From Rhizomys pruinosus (lineage: Eukaryota; Chordata; Mammalia; Rodentia; Spalacidae): 64,000 bases of DNA. The translations under genes and the position numbers were made by a program. The stretch is taken from NCBI GenBank assembly GCA_009823505.1, contig VZQC01010581.1:779609-843608 (forward strand), in the 5' to 3' direction. The notes under the pieces were generated by a model. That model had not been told where the DNA came from. It searched no databases and saw only the letters and a program-made list of their open reading frames with translations. Below, piece after piece: positions 32,427 to 44,849 of this stretch. Numbering within the stretch: the stretch's first letter is position 1; the number at the start of each line of letters is the position of its first letter.

Positions 32427-34105
32427 CATCAAATAATTTGACTCTCTGCTGGTCCTAACCATACTGGCAAGACTACCGAGCTTCCAGATGCTGAGACAGA
32501 CAAGGTGCCATATTCTCTCGAGGAACTCCACTTTGTGGTGGCCCCTCTTCTCCTAGGACCCCCAGACCTCTCTTTTCTTCTGTTCTCTGAGCTTAAGGAG
32601 GATCAAATTCTTCCTTCAAGTTTCTTCAAGACATTTTTCTGCCTAAAATGTCTGAGGTTTTCTTATGAAGTTAGGCTTCTGGAATATCACAGCCCAAAAG
32701 ATATATGAGCTACTCTTGTTTTTACCAGGCCAAATGTTTCCCCTGAGGCTGCGAGTTCAGAGCTGGCCAACAGCTTGCATAAAGCAGAATGAGAAAGGCC
32801 AGGAAAAGAGATAACAAGAGAGGAAAAAAGTCCCATAGCTTGATCTCTCCAACTATTATTCAGACAAGAAAAATATCGTATCCATTTCCAGGTCTCTAGA
32901 ATGTATCCGAGTCTGATACATGGTGATTTTTCATGAAGTGGTTATTAAATGAATAAGCCAATTCCCTGTAGAAAATGGGTAGCCCTCACGACCCATAGAA
33001 AATAGGGTACTGTTGCTGATGTCCCAGTGTTGTTGAAGGACCAAATGAGATTATGTATACTTTATGAAGAATTTTCTAATTATAATGTTTTATTATTGTT
33101 ATTATAAATGTTCATTGAGCGGAGCTAGAGGCTGGCATCTTTGTGTAAACTCTGGGTGATTCCTGCAGACCTAGTCAACTGGAAACCTGCATTTATCTTT
33201 CTCCCAGAGAAACGGTACCATTTCAATGTGTATTTATATTCTCCAAATTATTTATCCTCCTGGTGACAGCTTTTATGTCAGTTTGCTTGATGATCACTGG
33301 ATGATGAGAATCGATTTTGGATTAGATTCTACTCAGTGTGGAATAACTAGTACAGCCCTGAGGAAATGATGATGATATTGTAGCTCATCTTTAAGGCCTG
33401 CTTTGGCTATTTGCATACTTCAGTTAGTATTTAAACTGAGTTCTAATCACAGGACATGTTATGGTCTACTTTCTGAGTATTCACAGAAAATTATAGAATG
33501 CCTGGTGATATAAAGATTGAATGAGTTATGTTTTGTTGAACTTTTTATAAATCAGCCCATTGTTTTTTAAGAATTGATAATTTTTGATGTTCTTTATATA
33601 TGAATAGGCCATAATTTATTCTTAATAGACTCAGCAATAAGAATAAGAAAGTTTGACTTGTATTTAAGCCTTGGTGTCTGTCAGGAAGCTCACAAGACAT
33701 GGCAGATAGTATATCAAAACCTTGTGCCTTGGAAGATACACTTGCCCCCCTGTCTCAGACAAAACCTTCAGGTTCATTCGTGGAACAAGACTAAACTTGC
33801 GGGGTAAGCCAATGGCTTGTGAATTGTACATAAGGTCTGCCTGGCAAGCTCTAAGTCTCCTTGTTCTCTCAAAGGAAATGAGAACAGGAGGGGAAGTCCA
33901 TGCTTGGAGGCTCCTTTACAGGCCTTGGAGATCAGGATCTACAGGACAAAGATGTTTAGAAGCAGAAAACTGACCCCCTGAAGATCCGAGATGCTCCAAG
34001 GGAGAAGAGCTGTCTAGGTAGAAAGGTTATTTGGTCAGTAAATATTTTTTTTTTGTTTACCTCCTACATGCAAGACCTTGTATAAAATGCTGAGATAAAG
34101 GAGAA
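31490..34105. other. Single-copy stretch with a (TG)n tract
   Basis: I recognise no gene. A TG microsatellite lies at 32388-32423. Open stretches do not exceed what chance allows and lack known motifs. Confidence 0.5.
32388..32423. repeat. (TG)n microsatellite
   Basis: Uninterrupted TG dinucleotides, about 36 bp. Confidence 0.95.
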
Positions 34106-34109
34106 AGCT

Positions 34110-34330
34110 TGTGAGCTGGGAGAGATGTGGCTCAGCAGTTAAGAGCACTGAGTGCTCTCACAGAGGACTCAGGTTAGATTGCCAGCACCCACATGACAGC
34201 TGACAACCATCTGAATCTCCAGTTCCTGGGGATCTGACGGTCCCTTCTGATCTCTGCAGGCATTGCATTTGCACAGGCGCACTTACATACACACAGACAG
34301 TACACTCATAGGCATAAAAATAATAAATAT
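34110..34330 (+). repeat. B2 SINE
   Basis: Head gagctgggagagatgtggct, then agcactgagtgctctcacag, ccagttcctggggatctgac and an A-rich tail after cagtacactcataggcat. Confidence 0.9.
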
Positions 34331-34397
34331 TAAGAAGAGAAAACTCGTATTTGATGTATCTTCCAATGTATTTTTATTCCCCTCTCTTTTCCTCTCA

Positions 34398-34493
<96 letters not shown>
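34398..34493. repeat. (TC)n(AC)n compound microsatellite
   Basis: About 48 bp of TC followed by about 47 bp of AC. Open frames across it on both strands are repeat by-products. Confidence 0.95.
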
Positions 34494-34496
<3 letters not shown>

Positions 34497-34499
34497 CTA

Positions 34500-37400
34500 T
34501 TAAAGCCAACACAGAATTTTTTAATGAAGGCTTTCCTATATATGATAGTCACATTATTAGTAAAAATAAAATGATTATAAGGTTACTGTGAGGATGAGAA
34601 ATGAGTGCTTTGGGTCAAGTTTTAGAATGATAGCGATGTGAACAACGTATCTATTTACTGTTCTGTGGAGCTGGGCATATCAAGAGCCAGATACTTACAG
34701 GACTGGTAGTAGTAGGCGATCACTGGTGATTTTGAGCAGAGCTAAGTGCACTTGAAACTCAATAACAAGAGAAGCAGAGTAGAGGGAGTCAGCAGGAGAG
34801 GTGAGTTTGGCTTGAAAGGGAGGCTCGGAAGTCCTCGGTGCGGATCTGTGGAGGAAGCACAGGTGGGGCGACATTCAGAAAGCCTGGGGCTGGAGCGTGA
34901 CTTGGGCTCAGAGTGCACCTTGGAGTCCAGCACCTAAATGTGCATGTGTGAGGACCAAGGCAGGGGAGAGGTTTGCTGCAACGTGAGCTTAGTGTGGAGT
35001 CCGGACACCAGGGACAACATCTTGGAATTCTTGCCTGTCACCAAGCCTGTGTATAGTCTCCAACCTGGCTGAGCTACGACTGGCTGCTAAAAACCTTTTT
35101 TTAAAAAAATTCTCTATTTAGTAACAACAACCATGCTTCCCCTGCTGCTGCTTTCTTTTAATGATAGTGTTAACATGCAGATAGGTCAAGTTTATTACAC
35201 GCATCATTCATAGAAATCCCAAGGGAGCCATAGTATTCCCATTTTCCAGATGAGAGCATTAAGCACCAGAAAATTGTTTCGAAAGATCATAGGTTAATGA
35301 GAGATCATTAAATCTCTGCTCCTCAGCTGCTTTCTAAAAGCTGGAACAGAGCTCTTAGGTAGCCGGAGACAAAGAGCTCAAGACAGTGGAGTTTGTAGGA
35401 TACAGTGGCCCAGGAGGAAGGGGGAGGAGAGAAAGACAAGCATGTAGACAGCTGTAAGTTCAGCCCAGTGTTCACTCAGCAAGTGTGCATCTCAGACCCT
35501 AGTGATGTCAGATGGAGAAGAGCAGCCTGGAGTCAGCTCTGCAGGGTCCATTGCTGACACTCCTGTGGGGCAGTGCTCCCGCACTGAGAGCCATTCTGAC
35601 ATTAAACGCACTGCTTTTGCAGCCTGTGGCCCTTCCATGCAGCTGAGTTGCTTTACCTTCAAGTCCAGGGGAAGAAACCCACCTCTCACAGAGCTGGAAG
35701 GAGTTAGTTTGCTTGGAATTCCTGAGAAATGGTCAGTAGCTCTCTAACAGGGTGCTGGCCTGGGAAATTAGCAAGGACAGCTTTGATCATAAATGATCCT
35801 TCCTAGGTGCTGACAACTCTTGGGTGGGGTGTGGGAGGAGGCCCCATTTTCCTTATCTTTCCCAGGAGCTGTAATGAGAACTGTCATAATAAATAAGCAC
35901 ATTCAAAGTTAAGAGCATGCAGCGTGAATTGTTGTGGTTTCTGCTTTTCCTATAGATAGTCCTTTGTGACCGAGTTTTCTACTTCTTTAGATTCAAAGAC
36001 AGATCATAGGTATTCACAATGTACCAAATATGTGCAGACATTTTTTTGTGTGTCATTATTCCCTGAATGACACAACTAAACACCCTCTCACAAGTCATTT
36101 ATGTTGTATTAGGCATTATAAATAATCTAGAGGGGATTTAAAATCTACAAGGGTTGTGCACAGATGATCTGCAAATGCTATGTCATTTTCCACAAGAGAC
36201 TTGAGCATCCCTGGATTTTGGTGTCTCAGGGGGTCCTGGAGCCAACCTTCCTGTGGCTACTGATGGAAGCTCTATTTGGTAGTGGAGCTGATTAAATTGC
36301 TGCAGATTAAGGTGCTCAAATCGTTCATTATTTGGATTGCAGATTTTCTGCTAGCATTTTGTTTGGCATGCCTGTCACAAACCTTATTTAGTTTCAATGC
36401 ATTTTTTTTTAAATGTGAATTTCCCCTACTTACAATAGAGACAGAAGGTAGAAAGCAAAAACTTGCCGGCAGAATTCTCTCAGCATTGTTCCCTGATTAG
36501 GTAAAAGGAGAGGTCCCTGAGATTTCCATTTCAATCAAGTTTTCCATTAACGAAGAGATTGACTTATTTCCTAGTTTAAGCTCTTAGAGACAGCGGCAGG
36601 TTGCTAGCAGGAAGGGTTATACCTAGGACAGTCTCCAATCTCAACCAAATTATCAAGTAGCTTTGTAGAGGTCCTGTGACATAAAAGCAAAACAGCCCCA
36701 GACAGTAATGGTGAGAGTCCCGGAGTCATGGGAGTTTTGCTGTAACCACCGAGGCCAATGTCCGCCATCTGAGGATAGTTTGCCCTCAGGCACTGGGATG
36801 TCTCTGCTGAGACTATTTTTTTGGGGATCTCTTGGGAAGATAGTTGAATCTACAGTTTGGTCTGCTTCTCTGGGGCTCAGCTTTCCTTTGGGTTTGTCCA
36901 ACTGATTTCTGTTGTCATCAGTCTGACGTGTGTGGCTATCTGTAGAATGCATGTTGCCTGTGCTCAGAGTAGGTGAGGGCCATAGGCACTGCTGTTCCTT
37001 TAAGATCCTCAACTGAAATGAGGAAAAAAAAGTCCATTTTCCTTTTGGCTAAGTGGAGAGAAGGAGGGGAGTTCAAGAAGCTATGGACTTCAATAGGGAA
37101 TAGAAGAGAATCAAATGGACAAATCCTGGAGAGTGCAGATATGACAGACAGTGGTCACTTTTGGCGTAGGCACTGGTTGAACCCCTGGAGGCTACAATAA
37201 GGGCTCTTTTCCCAACAGGGCACAGGGAACTGTACTTGGACTTGGACTGGGATATGCAGGGGTGTGGGGTTACTGTGCTGTTCAGTTCTTGAGATACAGA
37301 AACGCTACCAGATAGGGGTGACTCAGTTCTTCCATCTTCCTAGACCCAGGTGCCAGTCACGCTCTTCAAAGTCACCTCTGTGAGCTGCCCTCCAGAGCTG

Positions 37401-38655
37401 GGAAGACCTCTCAGACACAGTGTACTTCTCTGCCTATTCTTAGAAAACCATTCATGCCACCACAGGGACAGCATCCTCATGACCCTCTCTAACTCTAATT
37501 ACTCCCCCAAGCCCCCGTTTTCCAATATGATTACCATGTGAATTTGATGATTAAGTTTATAGCACATGAATTCTGGGACATGAATATTGAAACCACAGCA
37601 AAAGAGTAGGAAATTTAGATTGATACAGAAATACATTTTCAGGGCCTTTGTCTCCCCCCAAACATCTGTCCAAAATGCCTTTGGACTTTCTATTTCTTGG
37701 TTACAAAAGCAGGGAGACATGCCAACCTAAACATTTAGAATAGGACATGCAAATTTTTGCATGAATATATGCCAAGCATCAGAAGTGACCACTAGGGCCC
37801 CTGAGATTTTGAAGGAGCCCCCTACAAAGAACTGAGGTTCACAAGAGCCATACTGCCTTGCTGAGCCTTCCCACCTCAACTCCCATTGACTAATCTTAAC
37901 CTTGCTCCTACAAGCCTGGGTAACAGAGGAATTAAGATGTTTTTTCCTCTCAGATCTACTGACACTTAATCCTCTAAAATCTAGACTGAGGCTCTGAGGA
38001 GGGAGCCGGTGCCCTGCAGTCCTGGAGGAAAGCAGAGAGTTAGGAGATATACAGCGGTACCCTCCTGAGCAGGGCAGAGCTTGACCTGGAATCAAGTAGG
38101 TTCAGCATGGTCAAGCACAAAGTGGTACTGGAGAGATGGGGGAAGAGGCTGGAGGGAGGAGGTTTGAGATTTTATCCGATAGTAAAAGAGACTTAAGGAA
38201 GAGCTCTGGGGCAAGATTCCTTCAGATCTGTGAACCAAACTATTTGTCGGCTGTGGAAGTAGAAGATAGTTATCAGGAGGACGTCATTCTCTTCAGGAGA
38301 AACAACATCCTGTGGACAAATTTCAAATGGATCCAGGTCAGATCTTGTGACATGCAATGGTCCCTTTGAGTTGATTAGTTCTGGGAACATACTTTGCCAG
38401 ACATAATGGTTAAGTAGAACCTTATCACACCAGTTCAGCATGTCCAGTGGAACTAGTCTCCATGTCATTAGCTTAAGCTACTCTCTAATCAGACAGAAGA
38501 AACCCTCTTTTCCCTCTCACCCAACTATAATATCCTGCTGCTTGTCAGTTTAGACATATGCCAATAGAAGCGTTTTCCTTCATTTGCAATATCAACAGGG
38601 GATAGAACCTCAGGGCCTCAGCCCAGCTCTGTCCTCTTGTCTTAGGGGAAAACCC
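34500..38655. other. Single-copy stretch, no gene recognised
   Basis: No dispersed repeat is obvious over about 4 kb, which is unusual for this window. Candidate frames such as 35502-35747 and 36653-37012 (-) show no family motif, signal peptide or intact-gene context. Exons of a split gene cannot be excluded by eye. Confidence 0.5.
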
Positions 38656-38784
38656 TAAAACAACCCCCCCCCCCAAAGCAGGGTGTAATGATACAAACCT
38701 TCAATCCCACATATTAAGGTACATGTTGTAGTCCCCTCCCCCCACCCCCTACACATTTAGTTTCTGTATGGTGACATATTGTTT

Positions 38785-38912
38785 TTTGGGACAGGATCTC
38801 ACTATATCCTTGAACTTGCTGTGTAGACCAGGCTGGCCACAAATTCATAAATATCTACCTGCCTCTGCTTCTCAAGTGCTGGGACTAACGGCATGCACCG
38901 CCACACCAGCCC
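38785..38912 (-). repeat. B1 SINE, antisense
   Basis: Reads gggacaggatctcactatat, then gtagaccaggctggccacaa and ctcaagtgctgggactaacg. An old, diverged B1. Confidence 0.8.
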
Positions 38913-39084
38913 ATTCATTTTTGTAGAATTGTTTCTTCCATATTATATAGGTTTGTGGGGCAACTGTACTGTCTTAGCCAGCTGTCAGGGTCATGACTCA
39001 AGGTGGGCAAATCATGTGTTCCTCACTAGAATTTGTATCTTTAAATAAACTTTCCTTTATTTTATTATAGTTTTTAAAGAAGAG

Positions 39085-39243
39085 GCAGAGAGACCTGATT
39101 GTTATGCCTGATGTTTCTCACCATGTGATGCTCTCTGCCATGATCTGACGCAGCATCTAGAACTATGGATGAAATAAACCTCTATTCTTTGTAAGTTACT
39201 TGGTCTCAGGTATTTTGTTATAGTAACAGAAAATGGATTAAGA
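39085..39243 (+). mobile_element. LTR fragment, MaLR-like (ERVL-MaLR)
   Basis: The segment ctgatgtttctcaccatg, then gaaataaacctctattcttt, gtaagttacttggtctcagg and tggattaagaca follows the 3' end of MaLR-type LTRs, including an aataaa-like signal. Only the 3' portion is recognisable. The mirror copy is at about 52270-52435. Confidence 0.55.
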
Positions 39244-40283
39244 CATCATTGCCCTTTCTTCTGTTGCTAAAAGTGGATGCTGACTCATCTTCTCCCTGCT
39301 GCCTAAAATCCAGGCATTTGTGTTAAGTTCTTGGTTAGATGCGATTCAAAGACTATAGGACACTGGGGCACAGAAGTGGCTGTTGGCTGTACCACTTCCT
39401 CTGCTGCCCACTGGGGCCTCAAGTCAGAGAAGAAGGTCTCTGTGGTTCTCACCATCTTCCGTGCCCCACGCGCCCAGCCTTGCCCCGTTGAGCTTTTGCT
39501 TCTTAGATGAAAAAAACTTTATCCTCAGAGATAGTAATTTTTTCAGCATGTTCCAGGAATTAAGAGAGGAAGACAGTTGCTAGTCCATTCTGTGTCCACT
39601 GGGTAGGTTCCTCGGAAGAATCTCAAGAATATGCTTCCAGGATCGGGATTCCTTTGGGGCTGAAAAGAACCTCCAGATAACCAGAGTTATCACTAAACAC
39701 AAGGAGATTCCTTTCCCAACAACTCCAGACCCAAATAAAAGATTTCTTTCATGTTATAAAGACATTTTTATATGAAAACCTCAGTGACTTATAAATTGAG
39801 TGCAAAAAATCCAAGATTCTATTCCCACAATGTTAAAGAATGCAAACCTCAGACTGTTAATCAAGGGGAGGAGAAATTGAGAAATCAGGGGGAAATTGGG
39901 AAATAAGACTGTGGGTGATAGAGCTAAGAGAAGTAACTGAGTTAGGAAGAGGGAAGAGGAGGGCGAAGGTGAGAAGGGACTCAGCAAGACTAGAAGACAG
40001 AGCAAGAAGTCAGATCTGCAGGTGGGCGCTCTGCACGTGGTAGGCAGTGCTTTTCTGAGCTGCCTCCTTTAGATACAGTCTGCTGTTCATTTATTCGGTG
40101 GGATTTGAGCTCCGGGTTCCTTATCGCTGAAATGCTAATTAGCCTATTAACTAGTATCTCTTCTATAATTGCTCCTTATTCTTAATCCTTTGGTGGCACA
40201 GCCCTGAAGGACATAGCCCCAGAACAGTGCAAATGGGAAAATGTTCACGTAGCCAGATAGCAAAGAGGTGCTGATAGCTGACG

Positions 40284-40301
40284 TGGCCACGAGGTGGCGC
40301 C
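40284..40301 (+). promoter_or_regulatory. CTCF-like motif in single-copy sequence
   Basis: TGGCCACGAGGTGGCGCC closely follows the CTCF core (CCAC-AGGTGGC-type). It lies outside recognisable repeats. An identical inverted copy is at 51211-51228 in the other arm. Confidence 0.5.
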
Positions 40302-41280
40302 TCGCTCACTTGCGTTGTGAACGCAGAACCTGATGTTGATTGAGTACTTACTACACACAGTCAGTAAGGGACTTCGGTGTCTTGTGTCCATAACAATTGA
40401 TAAATACCCCGACTTTTCCTGACCTTCTGTACACTCGCTAAGATGAATGTGAATCTGAACTTTAAAGAATGCTTAGTTGTGAGAAACTGAAGAATGTGAT
40501 GGAAATGGATCCCCAGTTATCCAAGCACTGTAATTGATCCCCACTAACGAAGAGTTCTTGGTTATATTAGGCTTCCTTTGATGCAAATGTATTTACAACA
40601 ATGTCATTCTCTGTGTGATGCTATTAAAATTAATGTGTATCTTAAAACATGGCATCTAAAACCATAAATTATTTTAGTATGTCCTGAAAACTATGAAACA
40701 AACCCAATTTGCAGTTCAAAGTCTCAAGTGTCTGATTTTTACTTCAGAAACTGTGTGCTTCAATAATACAGCTGACCCCCAAAGAAAGTACAACTTCATA
40801 TTGTTTGATGTTTCAGATGTTTATATTATGAACAAAAGATTCTTCAGTCCTGTGGCCTGAGCTAGGAAAAACAGCTGACCTCCCATCTGTGATTTTCATC
40901 AACTATTCATTGAGAGGCCTTGTAGAAAATGACTTGAAAAATTATCATTTCATAGAAGCCATAAACATGGTCAGATCATGTTTGCTGGAGCTTTTACCTA
41001 AGAATTAAAGAACCAACTCAAAACTAAATACGTTACATGGCAAAGATGCTCATTTTTACAGTATCTCTGGTGGTGATTAATTGGCAATGGATTTTAGTAC
41101 GGTGGTAGATAGTTAAGTAAAACACTAGTGTTCATTATGAGGTCATACAGGCAGAATGCACTTAATCTGAAGAGCTTTTGAAATCCACACGCCTAAAATT
41201 GGAAGCTTTTGAGCTCTGACAACATGCTTCAAGTGACACTTTCTGATGTTCAACATGCACAGTCTTCGTTTCATGCATAA

Positions 41281-41415
41281 GCTTGGCAGGGTGGTTCATG
41301 CCTGTGATCCCAGCACATGGGAGGCAGAAGCAGAAGGATCGAAATTCCAGGCCAGTCTGGCCCATATAGCAATACGTGTCCCAGAAAACCTGAACAGATC
41401 AAAGCAAACAAAAAT
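41281..41415 (+). repeat. B1 SINE, diverged
   Basis: Head ggcagggtggttcatgcctg, then tcccagcacatgggaggcag and a degenerate tail. Confidence 0.8.
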
Positions 41416-41591
41416 ATATTCCATAAAATTACCTTCCAGCTATGTGTATAAGGTGTATATGAAACATAAATCAGATCCACGCTTAGACTTGGGAACTATG
41501 TCCTAAACAGTTCAATATATATGTGACGATATTCTCAAATCCCCAAGACACTTTCAGATTGGAAACAATTCTGATTCTAAGCATTTATTTT

Positions 41592-41745
41592 TTTGGTCTT
41601 TTTGAGACAGGGTCCCTCTGTAGTCCCAGCTGTCCTGGAACTCACTTTGTAAACCAGGCTGGCCTTGAATTCATAGAGATCCACTTGCTTCTGCCTCCCA
41701 AGTGCTGGGATTAAAGGCGTGTGCTGCCTTGCCTGGTGTTTCTAA
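41592..41745 (-). repeat. B1 SINE, antisense
   Basis: tttttgagacagggtccctc, then aaaccaggctggccttgaat and aagtgctgggattaaaggcg, with T-rich tail on the left. Confidence 0.9.
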
Positions 41746-41942
41746 GCATTTCAAATGGAAAGGACTTCTTCATTGGAGCCCGGTGCGCTGACACGGATGT
41801 GGGAAAGGGACTTGTAGGGAGAAAGGGTATTGACAGGGAAAGGAAGGAGAACAGAAAGAATGGAAGTGACACAGGCAGTCAGAATGAATTGTAGGAATGC
41901 ATGAAATTGTTGAAGAACTGATGTAATTCATAAAAAGCACCT

Positions 41943-41982
41943 ATTGCTTCTTGGCCTTTTGGGTAAGTTCAAGCTAGTATCA
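41943..41982 (+). pseudogene. Truncated U2 snRNA retropseudogene
   Basis: The stretch beginning attgcttcttggccttttgg follows the first 38 or so nucleotides of U2 snRNA (5' end through the branch-point-recognition side) with several substitutions, then stops. No snRNA promoter element is evident upstream. A mirror copy lies at about 49463-49502. Confidence 0.65.
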
Positions 41983-42859
41983 GAAGGCCCCTGACCTGTG
42001 TCTGCAGCTCCTAATCAGGCTAGGCAGATACAGTGTGTTAACAAAGATGAACTGAATGCTAGTAATCTTGATAACGTTGATTTCCTTAGTGCGCACCATG
42101 TGCTGTGCATTGAACACAGACTATGCTATTTCATCTTCTATAAGCCTTTGTATTAATATCACGAATATTTTATCTTAAAGAAACACAGACTCAGAAATGT
42201 TCCTTGGCCCAGGATAGGAAGCTGGTGTGTGGAAGGAGAGTTTGTGGTGCTAAAGACTGACTACACAGGTGGCATGCAGGAAGATTGCTTAAATACAGCA
42301 ATCCCATCCTTTCATAAACTGCAGACTCTGAGGTCCACAGATTGATATAAACTTTAAGATTGAGGAATTTATCACTATCGTTGCCAAGAACTTTGGCTAT
42401 ATAAATCTCAGAGCTGAGTTCTCTGGACATTGCTCTGGGCTGAAAGGACCATCCTTTCCCAGAGGCAGCCTGAATTCACTAACAGGTTGATATAGGATAC
42501 TGAGGCAGTCACCTGCCTTAATCTGGGTAAACTCTGAAGTCTCATCCTAGCTTTCTGAGCTACCCCAGGGTGGACCAGGATGAATGAAGGTCTCTAGGGC
42601 TACTCATTGAGTCCTAGCTTCTACTTCTGGAAAGTTCTGCTTGTCTCTGTCCTCATGAAGGGTGCTATCTAGACCCAAGAGGTCTTTCTTAGGCCTCCAA
42701 CATGGAGATTTAACTCTGTTTTCCTTGTGACATGGGTTCAGAAATTTATTCTAATAAAAGCTGTAGAATTTGTAAGCCAAGTGGAGGGTAAGGATTAGGA
42801 AGAAATATGGAAGAACGGGAGAATTGCTGTCTTTCCAAATGCATTTATTTAAATCTTTG

Positions 42860-43027
42860 GGTTTTTTTTTTTTTTTTTTGGTCTTTTTTTTTGAGACAGG
42901 GTCTCCCTGTAGCCCAGCTGTCCTGGAACTTGCTCTGTAGACCAGGCTGGCCTCCAACTCACAAAGATCCACCTGCCTCTGCCTCCAGAGAGTGCTAGGA
43001 TTAAAGGCATGCACCACCGTGCCTGGC
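42860..43027 (-). repeat. B1 SINE, antisense
   Basis: Poly(T) tail at 42860-42879, then gagacagggtctccctgtag, gaccaggctggcctccaact and a head ending accaccgtgcctggct. Confidence 0.9.
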
Positions 43028-43126
43028 TTTACATTTATTTAAATCTTACTGGGACCTGGCTAGGTCTGATTATGGCTCTTTAGTGCTGTGATTTCAGAAA
43101 TATACTGACTTTCCAGCTTTTAAGAA

Positions 43127-43338
43127 AGTTTATTTATTATTTTAATTTTGTGTATTGTCTGCATGTATGTAAGTGCCCTCAAGTCATGCAATGACACAGA
43201 GGTCAGAAGAGGGCATTGAATCCCTGGAACTGGAGTTAAGGATGGTTGTTAACTATTACGTGGGTGCTGGGAATCAAACCTGGGTCCTCTGCAAGAGCAG
43301 CTAGTGCTCTTAATTACTGAACCATTTCTTCAGCCCCT
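43127..43338 (-). repeat. B2 SINE, antisense
   Basis: T-rich tail, gtctgcatgtatgtaagtgc, gtcagaagagggcattgaat and end gaaccatttcttcagcccc. Confidence 0.9.
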
Positions 43339-43474
43339 TGCCAGCTTTTTACATGGGTGTTGGGATCAAACTCAGGTTTTCAAGCATATACAGCAAATAC
43401 TTTATCAGTTGAGCTATTTCCTCAGACTCCAAAAATAAAGACAAAGTAGTGAATTCTATCTAAAAAATAAATAG

Positions 43475-43700
43475 ATGGTAGGGTTGGAGAAATGTTGAGC
43501 AGTTAAGATCACAGGCTGCTTGGTCTTGCAGAGGACTGGGATTTGGTTCCCAGCACTGGCATGGCAGCTAACAACCATTTGTATTTCCAGTTTTAGGGGA
43601 CCCAATGCTCTTTTCTGAACTCTGTGGGCATTGCATGACATGGGTGCACTTACACACATGCAGGTAATACACTTGTACAAATAAGATAAAAATAATAAAC
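43475..43700 (+). repeat. B2 SINE
   Basis: Head gtagggttggagaaatgttg, body through gcatggcagctaacaaccat and an A-rich tail after gcaggtaatacacttg. Confidence 0.85.
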
Positions 43701-43744
43701 AAAATGTTAAAAAATAAAAACAAATGTTATAAATTTACTATTTT

Positions 43745-44845
43745 ATTTATTTATTCATTAATATATATTCTGTACAAGATTATCAAATCTAGACCCATGT
43801 CCCCCACCCTATGCCCCCACCCCACCAGAGCGCATGTATTCTGCCAAACATGCTTTTCATCTCTTTCTCAGTCTTTCTCAATATTCTCCAAGTAGAAGTT
43901 GACTGCTTTGAGCAGAAGTTCACTGTTTCAGTCAGTTATTTGATGCAGTCCTTTCTGTTGTTGTTGTTCTTGTGTTTTCCAATATGCATCACTCCCAATT
44001 GCTTGGACAAAAGCTCAAGGGGCCATGCACAAGAAATACTTACAACTAGGTAATTGGCACTAGCATCCACAGATGAGGGATAACATTCATCGTTTGTTTT
44101 TCTGGGACTGTGTTACTTCACTCAGCATGATGTCTTCTAGCTCCAGCCATTTTCCTGCAAAGATCATGATGTCATCTTTCTTTACTGCTGCATAGAACTC
44201 CACTGTGTAGATGTACCACATTTTCTCTATCCACTTGTCAGTTGAGGGGCAATTGGGCTGGTTCCAGATCCTTGCTATTGTGAAGAGAGCTGAAATAAAC
44301 ATGGCCATGCATTTATCTCTGCGGTGGGGTGAGTCTTGAGGGTACATGCCTAGGAGTGGTATGGCTGGGTCAGGTGGCAAGTTCATTCCAAGTCTTCCAA
44401 GGGTTCTCCACACTGCTTTCCATAGTGGTTGCACAAGTTTACATTCCCACCAGCAGTGGATGAGTGTTCCCCTTTCCCCACAACCTCTCCACCACTTGGT
44501 ATCATTTGTTTTCTTGATTCTAGCCAGTCTTATTGGAGTAAGATGATATCTTAAAGTGTTTTTGATTTGCATTTCCTTAATGATTAGTGATGTTGAACAC
44601 TTCTTAAGGTGTTTCTCAGCCATCTCTAATTCCTCACTTGTGAAGTCTCTGTTCAGCTCTTTGCTCCATCTATTGAGTGGGTCATTTGTTTTCTTTCTTC
44701 TTTGTTTTTTGAGTAGTTTATATATTCTGGAAATCAATGCTTTGTCAGATGTATCTGCAGTGAAGGTTTCCTCCCACTCTGTGGGATTTCTCTTCACTTC
44801 CTTGATTGTTTCTTTTGATGTACAGAAGCTTTTGAGTTTTAAGAA
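43745..44845 (-). pseudogene. L1 3' part, antisense (3' UTR and ORF2 C-terminus)
   Basis: The 3' UTR spans 43745-44086. ORF2 C-terminal coding is open for 236 codons on the minus strand (44797-44087), including the cysteine-rich [17 protein letters not shown] segment. ORF2 homology stops at about 44845 and gives way to repeat copy B. The last ~237 bp (44607-44845) reappear nearly identically at 52876-53113, where the same antisense L1 continues. This is probably the 3' end of the L1 at 52876-57960. Confidence 0.85.
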
Positions 44846-44849
44846 TTGT

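Larger units (their letters stand above)
38658..44602 (+). repeat. Left arm of inverted duplication II
   Basis: About 5.9 kb that recurs as reverse complement at 46853-52874. Base 38658 region (C-run at about 38665) pairs with the G-run before the N at 52875, and 44602 pairs with 46853. The arm includes B1, B2, a MaLR-like LTR piece, a U2 fragment and an L1 3' end. In this arm the repeats are clean and readable. Confidence 0.9.

Noticed and set aside
35502..35747. 81-codon frame as a possible exon
   Set aside because: No splice-site-supported neighbours or family motif visible; the opposite strand is equally open.
39383..39583. 66-codon frame perfectly repeated at 51938-52138, suggesting a conserved gene
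   Set aside because: The identity reflects the inverted duplication of the whole region, not selection on a protein.
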